Assembly (NCBI RefSeq): GCF_034674885.1 | Contig: NZ_JAUCDS010000003.1 | Location: forward strand, 1 to 64,000 | Length of the DNA stretch: 64,000 nucleotides | Direction: 5' to 3' | Source of the DNA: Castellaniella sp034674885 | GTDB taxonomy: Bacteria; Pseudomonadota; Gammaproteobacteria; Burkholderiales; Burkholderiaceae_B | In this document: positions 58,035 through 64,000 of the stretch, piece after piece | Layout of the letters: each line of letters opens with the position of its first letter | Position numbering within the stretch: the stretch's first letter is position 1 | The notes under the pieces: model-generated | What the model was told of the DNA's origin: nothing | The model's database searches: none | Seen by the model: the letters and a program-made list of their open reading frames with translations, nothing else | Made by a program: the position numbers and the translations under genes

Positions 58035-58877
58035 ATGAACGACACCGCACACGACCACGACCACGACCACCATCATGGTCATGACCACCATCATGATCAC
58101 GACCATGGTCATCAGCACGGGCATACACATCATCATCACAACGACCACGAGCACGCCTACTGGCTCGAACACAGCCAGGAAGGCGCCAACACGATCGTCG
58201 CCAATCCCTCGCACATCCACTACGACGAACATGCCCCGCTGGGCACAGGGGCAGGTGCCTTGCGCATCGGCATCGCAGGCCCCGTGGGGGCCGGGAAGAC
58301 GGCCGCCGTGGCGGCGCTGGCCCGGGCATTGGCCAAGGAACTGGATCTCGCCGTCATCACCAACGACATCTACACCACCGAAGACGCCGATTTCCTGCTC
58401 AGGAACGGTGTCGTCAGCAAGGACCGCATCATCGCCGTGGAAACCGGCGGCTGCCCGCACACGGCGATTCGCGACGACATCTCGACCAATCTGCAGGCCG
58501 TCGAGGAACTGGAAATCAAGTTTCCAACGCTTGACCTCATCCTGATCGAGAGCGGTGGCGACAACCTGACGGCCACCTTCAGCCGTGGCCTGGTGCATCA
58601 GCAGATTTTCATCATCGACGTGGCGGGCGGCGACAAAGTGCCGCGCAAGGGGGGGCCGGGGACCGCCACCTCGGATCTGTTGGTGATCAACAAGACCGAT
58701 CTTGCACCCTACGTGGGCGCCGATCTGAGCGTCATGGAGCGCGATGCCCGCGCCAAGCGCGGGGATCTGCCGTTCATCTTCACATCCCTGCGTGAACAGA
58801 CCGGCATCGGTCCGCTGATCGATTGGGTGCGGGCCAAGGTCGCCGCGCGCCGGCATTCGGCGAGCCGCGCGGCCTGA
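58035..58877 (+). CDS. ureG: Urease accessory GTPase UreG with His-rich N-terminus
   Basis: GTPase that powers nickel insertion into urease. The core has the P-loop GPVGAGKT (82-89), the metal-binding CPH motif (Cys140-His142) and INKTDLA for guanine. The start is the ATG at 58035 with AAGGAGAG upstream. Unusually, the first 40 residues contain 21 His alternating with Asp/Gly, a nickel-chelating tail. Standard UreG is about 205 aa; this one is 280. With no ureE in the cluster, the tail may provide the nickel store that UreE normally supplies. Confidence 0.95.
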   Translation: MNDTAHDHDHDHHHGHDHHHDHDHGHQHGHTHHHHNDHEHAYWLEHSQEGANTIVANPSHIHYDEHAPLGTGAGALRIGIAGPVGAGKTAAVAALARALAKELDLAVITNDIYTTEDADFLLRNGVVSKDRIIAVETGGCPHTAIRDDISTNLQAVEELEIKFPTLDLILIESGGDNLTATFSRGLVHQQIFIIDVAGGDKVPRKGGPGTATSDLLVINKTDLAPYVGADLSVMERDARAKRGDLPFIFTSLREQTGIGPLIDWVRAKVAARRHSASRAA

Positions 58878-59737
58878 TGCAGTCACATGCATGGCTCAGC
58901 GTCCGTGCGCGGGCGCTGAGTGACGGCAGGCGCCGCAGCTTCGTCGAAAAAATCCACTCCCACCAGGCGCTGGTGATGCGCACTACGACCGAGGCCGCTT
59001 CGGCCTGGGCGGCGCCGTGGGATCTTCAGGGGGCCGCTGCCGTGCGCCTGGTGGCCGGGGCCGCCGGTCCGGTGGGGGGGGACAACTGGCGCTGGGATAT
59101 CGACGTAGGCCCCGAGGCCGCCCTGTTGCTGGGGGCGGCCGGCGGGACGCTGGTGCTGCCCGGCCCGCGAGGCGAGGCATCCAGCAGCACCGTGAATGTG
59201 CGCGTGGCCGGTGGCGGTACGCTCATCTGGGAACCCGGGGTGCAGATTGCCGCTGCCGGATGCCGGCACCAGGGGTTCATCCACGTGATGCTGGAACCCG
59301 GCGCACGCCTGTATCTGCGCGATGATGTGGTGCTTGGACGCCATGGGGAAAGTCCGGGCGACTACCGGCAGCGCCTGCGCATCACGATGGGGGGCAGGGC
59401 GCTGTACGATCAGACCCTGGCCGTGGGCGGTGCCGCGACGGGCTGGGCCGGCGCGGCCGTCATGGGAGGCTACCGAACCCTGGGCTCTCGGGTGCTCATC
59501 GATCCGGGCCAGGAGCTTATCCGCCGCCGCGGCCCGTTCGCCGACGACGCCATTCCTCAGACGGCAGTGATGCCGCTGGGCGAGCAGGGCGTCGTCATCA
59601 GCGGCGTGGATCTCACCTTGGTCGATCTGTCGCACAAGCTCGACCGCGCGTTTGTCCGCTGCCTCGAACCGCAGCCGGCAGCGGCGACATCCGCCAGGCC
59701 CTATCTGGTCGGCCATCGGGGTGCTCAGCTTGTTTAA
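58877..59737 (+). CDS. ureD: Urease accessory protein UreD (UreH)
   Basis: A 286-aa scaffold of the urease activation complex. Visible family features: HQALVMRTTTEAASAWA (weak form of the N-terminal motif), GGGTLIWEPGVQIAAAGCRHQGFIHVMLEPGARLYLRDDVVLGRHG and GGYRTLGSRVLIDPGQEL. The ATG overlaps the ureG stop (TGATG). Having ureD last, after ureG, differs from the common proteobacterial ureD-first order and resembles the ureABCFGD order known from actinobacteria. Confidence 0.9.
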   Translation: MQSHAWLSVRARALSDGRRRSFVEKIHSHQALVMRTTTEAASAWAAPWDLQGAAAVRLVAGAAGPVGGDNWRWDIDVGPEAALLLGAAGGTLVLPGPRGEASSSTVNVRVAGGGTLIWEPGVQIAAAGCRHQGFIHVMLEPGARLYLRDDVVLGRHGESPGDYRQRLRITMGGRALYDQTLAVGGAATGWAGAAVMGGYRTLGSRVLIDPGQELIRRRGPFADDAIPQTAVMPLGEQGVVISGVDLTLVDLSHKLDRAFVRCLEPQPAAATSARPYLVGHRGAQLV

Positions 59738-59793
59738 AGCTTGAACCGTCATAATGTTCGGTTCCCCTGGTTTTCAGCTGGTCCCGCCATTTG

Positions 59794-61719
59794 ATGTCCG
59801 AACCGTCCCTTCCCGCCACCGATTCTCCCTTGCCCCGCATCCAGGAACGGAGCCCCTCCGGTGGCCTGCCTCTGGCGCCGGATCTGGCTCCCAGTCTGGT
59901 GCAGGCACGCATGCCGCGCGACGTGACGCGCATGGATTGGCGGCTGTTGCGCATGATCGCGGTGTCCGTCGGCCTGGGGTTCGTCGCGGCGCTGGTGGCC
60001 TGGGGCTTGATGAAACTGATCGGCCTGATCACGAACCTGAGCTTCTACGGCACCTGGTCCACGGATTTTTCGTCTCCGGCAGGCGCCGTCCCGCATCTGG
60101 GGGCCTGGGTGATCCTGGTGCCGGTCGCCGGCGGCCTGGTAGCCGGCTTCATGGCGCGCTGGGGATCCAAGGCCATCCGGGGCCACGGCATCCCGGAGGC
60201 CATGGAACAGGTCCTATTGAACGAGTCCCGGATTCCGACACGCATCACCTGGCTCAAGCCGCTGTCCTCGGCCGTGGTGATCGGGACCGGAGGCCCTTTC
60301 GGCGCCGAGGGTCCCATCATCGCCACCGGTGGCGCTCTGGGATCCTTGATCGGCCAGCTGATGAAAGTCACCGCCAGCGAGCGCAAGGTCCTGCTGGCCG
60401 CAGGGGCGGCAGCCGGCATGGCGGCGGTGTTCGCCGCGCCGATCTCCGCCGTGGCGCTGGCGGTCGAACTCCTGCTCTTCGAGCTGCGCGGCCGGTCCCT
60501 GATCCCGGTAGCGCTGGCCTGTGTCACGGCCACCGGCATGCGCGATCTGCTGATGGGCTCCACCCCCGTGTTTCTGATGGATACCGTGACAACGCCGGGC
60601 GGCGGCGCCTTGGTGGCCTACGTGCTGATGGGCGCCCTGATCGGGATCCTGAGCGTGGCGGTCACGCATCTGGTCTATGCCATCGAGGACGGGTTCGAGC
60701 GCCTGCCGGTGCACTGGATGTGGTGGCCGGCGCTGGGCGCCGTGGTGGTGGGGCTGGTGGGCTGGGCGGCGCCACTGACGCTGGGCGTCGGTTACACCAA
60801 CATCGAGGACATCCTCAACGGCCGCTTGGCCATGGGGGCGCTGGCCTGGCTGTGCCTGATGAAATTCCTGTCCTGGTCGATCTGCCTGGGCAGCGGGACT
60901 TCAGGCGGCACGCTGGCGCCGCTGTTCACGATTGGCGGATCGCTGGGTGCGATCTTTGGTCTGCTGCTGGCGCACGCCATGCCCTGGCTGGGGGTGGATC
61001 CGCGCATCGCCGCGCTGATCGGCATGGCGGCGCTGTTCGCGGGTGCCTCGCGCGCCTTGCTGACGACGGTGATCTTCGCGCTGGAGACGACCGGTCAGCC
61101 CGCCGGCCTGCTGCCTTTGCTGGGAGCCTGCACGGCCGCCTACCTGATGTCGGCGCTGATGATGCGCAATACCATCATGACGGAAAAGATCGCCCGGCGT
61201 GGTGTGCGAGTGCCGTCGGAATACAAGGCGGACTACCTGGAACAGATTCTGGTGGGGGCGGCCTGCGCGCGCGATCTGGTCACGCTGCGGGCGGAGCAGA
61301 CCATCGGCGAGATCCGGCAGTGGATCGCCCTGGGCAGCATCGAGGCCCAGCATCAGGGCTATCCGGTGCTGGACGCCCGGGATCAGCCGCTGGGTGTGCT
61401 GACCCGGCGGGCTTTTTTTGATGCGCAATGGTCGGATCAGGCGCGGTTGGGGGACCTGATCGTGCGCCCGCCCATCGTCATCTCGCCAGCCCTTACGCTG
61501 AGGCAGGCGGCCGATCACATGGCGATCGAAAACGTGGGTCGGCTGCTGGTGGTGGATCCCGCCGATCCATCCCGGCTGCTGGGCATGCTGACCCGCGGCG
61601 ATGTGATCGCCGCGCATACGCGGCGCATCCGGGAGAACGGACGACTGCGTCGCCAGATCAGCCTGCGCACCTGGCGGCACGTGCGGGCGCGGCGCAGACG
61701 CGCCCGCAGTACTTCATGA
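59794..61719 (+). CDS. ClC chloride channel/transporter with CBS domains
   Basis: A 641-aa ClC protein: cytoplasmic N-terminus (to about 50), a membrane domain (to about 450) and two C-terminal CBS domains. The Cl- filter motifs are GHGIPEA, GAEGP (with the gating Glu) and GGTLAPLF; the first has His in place of the Ser of E. coli ClcA. The CBS region (VTLRAEQTIGEIRQWI ... ALTLRQAADHMAIENVGRLLVVD) may bind adenine nucleotides. It could exchange chloride for protons in acid resistance, complementing urease. The ATG at 59794 follows a TTG codon. Its stop overlaps the convergent norB end by 6 bases. Confidence 0.92.
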   Translation: MSEPSLPATDSPLPRIQERSPSGGLPLAPDLAPSLVQARMPRDVTRMDWRLLRMIAVSVGLGFVAALVAWGLMKLIGLITNLSFYGTWSTDFSSPAGAVPHLGAWVILVPVAGGLVAGFMARWGSKAIRGHGIPEAMEQVLLNESRIPTRITWLKPLSSAVVIGTGGPFGAEGPIIATGGALGSLIGQLMKVTASERKVLLAAGAAAGMAAVFAAPISAVALAVELLLFELRGRSLIPVALACVTATGMRDLLMGSTPVFLMDTVTTPGGGALVAYVLMGALIGILSVAVTHLVYAIEDGFERLPVHWMWWPALGAVVVGLVGWAAPLTLGVGYTNIEDILNGRLAMGALAWLCLMKFLSWSICLGSGTSGGTLAPLFTIGGSLGAIFGLLLAHAMPWLGVDPRIAALIGMAALFAGASRALLTTVIFALETTGQPAGLLPLLGACTAAYLMSALMMRNTIMTEKIARRGVRVPSEYKADYLEQILVGAACARDLVTLRAEQTIGEIRQWIALGSIEAQHQGYPVLDARDQPLGVLTRRAFFDAQWSDQARLGDLIVRPPIVISPALTLRQAADHMAIENVGRLLVVDPADPSRLLGMLTRGDVIAAHTRRIRENGRLRRQISLRTWRHVRARRRRARSTS

Positions 61720-63411
61720 TTCGCGGGCGACTGCAAGCCCGCCCATCTGCTGTGCAGATTGGCTTGCCGGTCTGGCCTCCAGCGAGGCCAGGAACCGCCA
61801 GACGAACAGCAGGGTGATCAGCAGCAGGCCCGGATAGCCCAGCCCGGCCAGGACATAGGGAATGGTGGGGTCGCCGGCCGCTACAGTATCCAGATTGAAG
61901 CTGAGCAGCCCCAGTGTGATGATGGCGCCGAAGATCCACATGCCCATGAGCCATAGGCTGGCCTCGGTGCCTTTGAGAGCCGAGCGCCAGCCGGTGCGAG
62001 GTGCGGAAATCTGCCGGAAGGGCAGGTCGGCAGCTGCGGGCGCGCGCTGGCGCAGGCCCAGCGTCAGCAGGTCGTAGACCAGCAACCCGGCGCCGACTGC
62101 GAACACCAGGCCGAATAGCGGAATCAGGACTTTGAAGAACTGCATGGCCGGAAAAACCTGGCCGCCGAACCAGCTCAGGCCCATGGAACGATACAGGAAG
62201 ACCTGGATTGTCCCGCCGATGGCAAAGGCGAAGGCGATGCCCAGCATGCCGGTGAGCACCAGCCAGAAGGCGACCCGACCCAGGCGCTGGTCGAAGGTCC
62301 GGACGCCGCGCAGCAGCGGCACGGCATAGTAGGCTGCGGCAATGCCCAGCATGCCGAAGGTGCCGAACATGGCCAGGTGGGCGTGGCTGGGCGTCACCCA
62401 GGTGCCGTGCGACCAGACATTGGTCAGTGCGAAAGTCATGGTGAAGCCCAGGATGCCTGCACCTACCTGTTCCAGCACGACAGACCCCAGGATGAAATAG
62501 AAGGCTGGCGAGTTTTCCAGCGGCTTGCCGTCCTGGTGCGCATCCAGATAAATATGCCAGAAGCAGAACACCAACGGTAGCGGTTCCAGGGCGCTGAACA
62601 GCGAGCCCCAGAACTGCCAGAAGGCAGGGGTGCCGATCCAGAAATAGTGGTGTGCATTGCCGATCAGGCCTGATAGCCAGACCATGGCGACCCCCCAGAA
62701 CACGGCATAGCCCACCGCCTTGACGTTGGCCTTGAACATCAGCACCAGCAGAAAGCCCACCAGGCTGATGTGGATGACTTCCCAGACGCCTTCGACCCAG
62801 TAGTGGACCACGTACCAGCGGAAATATTCCTGCAGGTCCAGTCGCTCGATGAAAAATACCCCGAACAGCCAGACGAAGGTCAGGGCCGTGACGCCGATGG
62901 CCAGCCCCCAGTGAATCTCGTTCCATTCGCGGCGCGGCGGAAAGGTGCGTATCAGCACCCAGGCCAGGATCGCAAAACCGATGAAGATGACGACGTCGGC
63001 CGCGCGACCGGCCTCCAGGTACTCCAGGCCTTCCTGCAGCCAGGGCTGCCCCAGCCACCATCCGGCGATCCCGTCGGCTGCCAGTCCTTGGGTCAGCACG
63101 TTCCAGATCGTAATGACGAGCAGGGCATAGAACAGGAACCGGATGAGCCAGGGGGCGGCCAGTTCCCGGTGAGACAGCAGTGGGCCGATGAAGAGCATCG
63201 TGCCGATGAACCCCGACAGAATCCAGAGAATGCCCAGGTTGGTGTGTTCCGCCCTGAGAATATTGAAGTTGGCGGTGCCGGCCAGCAACGTCGGATCGAC
63301 GTGCTGGACGGCGATCAGCAGGCCAAACAGCATCTGGAACAGGAAGAGCACCAGCATCAGCAGGAAGAAGCGCAGGCTGAGCCGCTGCGTTGTGTATTCG
63401 ATCTTGATCAT
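61714..63411 (-). CDS. norB: Nitric oxide reductase large subunit NorB, C-terminally extended
   Basis: Haem-copper-superfamily enzyme reducing NO to N2O in the inner membrane. All metal ligands can be assigned. The haem b His lies in RAEHTNLGILW. The FeB site uses His in VHYWVEGVWE (with the conserved Glu) and the pair in GNAHHYFWIG, and the b3/b ligands lie in TPSHAHLAMFG. At 565 aa it is about 100 residues longer than typical cNorB. The extra part is a C-terminal loop plus two more hydrophobic segments (LWLMGMWIFGAIITLGLL, IPYVLAGLGYPGLLLITLLF). It follows the cytochrome c gene by 13 bases. Confidence 0.88.
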   Translation of the reverse strand: MIKIEYTTQRLSLRFFLLMLVLFLFQMLFGLLIAVQHVDPTLLAGTANFNILRAEHTNLGILWILSGFIGTMLFIGPLLSHRELAAPWLIRFLFYALLVITIWNVLTQGLAADGIAGWWLGQPWLQEGLEYLEAGRAADVVIFIGFAILAWVLIRTFPPRREWNEIHWGLAIGVTALTFVWLFGVFFIERLDLQEYFRWYVVHYWVEGVWEVIHISLVGFLLVLMFKANVKAVGYAVFWGVAMVWLSGLIGNAHHYFWIGTPAFWQFWGSLFSALEPLPLVFCFWHIYLDAHQDGKPLENSPAFYFILGSVVLEQVGAGILGFTMTFALTNVWSHGTWVTPSHAHLAMFGTFGMLGIAAAYYAVPLLRGVRTFDQRLGRVAFWLVLTGMLGIAFAFAIGGTIQVFLYRSMGLSWFGGQVFPAMQFFKVLIPLFGLVFAVGAGLLVYDLLTLGLRQRAPAAADLPFRQISAPRTGWRSALKGTEASLWLMGMWIFGAIITLGLLSFNLDTVAAGDPTIPYVLAGLGYPGLLLITLLFVWRFLASLEARPASQSAQQMGGLAVARES

Positions 63412-63424
63412 GATGGCTTCCCCG

Positions 63425-64000
63425 TCAAAGGCTGCGCAGATAGGCCACGATGGCCTTCATGTCGGATTCGTTGATCAGCGTGTCGTAGGGCGGCATCACG
63501 CCTGGCGGATAGCCCGCCACGATCCGGGCATCCGGTCGGCGGATGGATTCGACCAGATAGGCATCGTCAGCCGTCACCGTGCTTCCGTCGGCCAATTCGA
63601 CCTTGGACCCCGCCAGACCGCCCCATCCCGGGCCGACCAGGCGTTTCTGGTCGGACGCGTGGCAGGCCACGCATCCCAGGTCGCCGACCAGTTTTCGACC
63701 CAGCGCGACAGGGCTGGAGTTCGCCTCGGCGGGCGCTGCGGCCTGCTCATGGGCGCCGGATGTCGATGCCGGGCCCTGTACGGCTGCTTGACCAGCCAGC
63801 GCGATTGCGGGCAGGCGGCGGCCCTCGCGCGGCTTGGGCGGCCAGCCCTCCGTATCCATGGCGGAGGTGTATTTCAGGAAGGCGATCAGTCCGGCGATTT
63901 CCGATGCCTGCAGAGGCAGATTGGGCATCAGCGTGTGCTGGCCGCCACGCTGCTGGATGCGTTCGGCAGCTCCCGGATAGTGCCGGAGATAGCCCTGTGC
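63425..64000 (-). CDS. norC: NorC-like subunit with an additional cytochrome c domain, 5' end missing
   Basis: The reading frame is open to the window edge, so the N-terminus (membrane anchor and first haem motif) is missing. The visible first part (MPNLPLQASEIAGLIAFLKYTSAMDTEGWPPKPREG) matches the end of NorC, with the axial Met and the IDTxGWPP-like tail. A 45-residue Ala/Pro linker then leads to a second class I cytochrome c domain with CVACH (63659-63673). Its Met ligand lies in GVMPPYDTLI, and the end is SDMKAIVAYLRSL. It would pass electrons to NorB through two haems in series. It is the first visible gene of the nor operon. Confidence 0.85.
   Translation of the reverse strand, partial: AQGYLRHYPGAAERIQQRGGQHTLMPNLPLQASEIAGLIAFLKYTSAMDTEGWPPKPREGRRLPAIALAGQAAVQGPASTSGAHEQAAAPAEANSSPVALGRKLVGDLGCVACHASDQKRLVGPGWGGLAGSKVELADGSTVTADDAYLVESIRRPDARIVAGYPPGVMPPYDTLINESDMKAIVAYLRSL

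Noticed and set aside
60170..60200. GHGIP instead of GSGIP in the ClC filter as a sign of altered ion selectivity
   Set aside because: This variant is common in a large bacterial ClC-CBS subgroup as far as I know, so it is not by itself unusual.
1..64000. CRISPR arrays, insertion sequences, prophage or integron features
   Set aside because: No regularly spaced direct repeats, transposase or integrase genes, or attachment-site duplications were seen; the repeats found are the few structured intergenic elements.

Overview
The window is high-GC (roughly 65%), densely packed chromosomal DNA from a betaproteobacterium. The best fit is Burkholderiales, family Alcaligenaceae (Bordetella / Achromobacter / Castellaniella-like). 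This rests on the gmk-rpoZ-spoT order, the surE-pcm-nlpD block, SurA/PpiD-type folding factors and the general gene style; the genus cannot be fixed from sequence alone. There are no rRNA or tRNA genes, CRISPR arrays, transposases or phage genes that I can see, and no gene-free stretch longer than about 265 bases.

Layout. 1-54: tail of a probable TRAP transporter permease, then a terminator. 0.2-4.5 kb: a PBP7-type endopeptidase, a coupled thioredoxin/MFS pair and a purine permease. 4.6-13 kb: housekeeping genes tsaD, plsY, the coupled surE-pcm-nlpD-exonuclease-rlmD run (no rpoS after nlpD), an MFS transporter and trhO. 13-24.3 kb: argH, glnB, an RluF-type pseudouridine synthase, rlmJ, ugpQ, ppiD, and the operon xth - unknown 115-aa gene - gmk - rpoZ - spoT. 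24.4-30.5 kb: a four-gene SMC-type defence operon (MksFEBG / JetABCD, Wadjet). 30.6-39.8 kb: asparagine synthetase, AlkB, an old-yellow enzyme, quinone reductase, pirin, an orphan LivJ-like protein, an MFS pump and a secreted unknown. 39.9-46.9 kb: a polar amino acid ABC transporter without its ATPase, TrkH/TrkA potassium uptake, a second and odd old-yellow enzyme, YqeY and an NRDE protein. 46.9-49.1 kb: an FlhE-like secreted protein and the fabA-fabB pair for unsaturated fatty acids. 49.2-51.7 kb: two coupled MFS exporters. 51.8-59.7 kb: a nickel transporter (NikMN-Q-O) running straight into a urease cluster ureABCFGD that lacks ureE. 59.8-64 kb: a CBS-domain ClC transporter and a nitric oxide reductase (NorB plus a NorC-like subunit carrying an extra cytochrome c domain, cut by the window end).

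How the genes work together. Nickel import (His-rich NikO) supplies urease, whose His-rich UreG may take over the nickel-handling role of the missing UreE. The xth-gmk-rpoZ-spoT operon joins DNA repair, GTP supply, RNA polymerase assembly and (p)ppGpp. FabA/FabB form the anaerobic unsaturated fatty acid branch, and the NOR genes point to denitrification or NO detoxification.

Most unusual features. (1) The complete MksBEFG/Wadjet operon has a perfect inverted repeat across its start. (2) A family of structured intergenic elements occurs in three convergent gene gaps (13.05-13.15, 19.76-19.93 and 45.51-45.55 kb). It has covarying TGCA-loop hairpins and a second hairpin with a GCAG/ACAG loop, and one copy encodes the C-terminus of ArgH. 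(3) The urease has a Cys-to-Ala change in the active-site flap and a long disordered extension on UreB. (4) The NOR has C-terminal and cytochrome c extensions.
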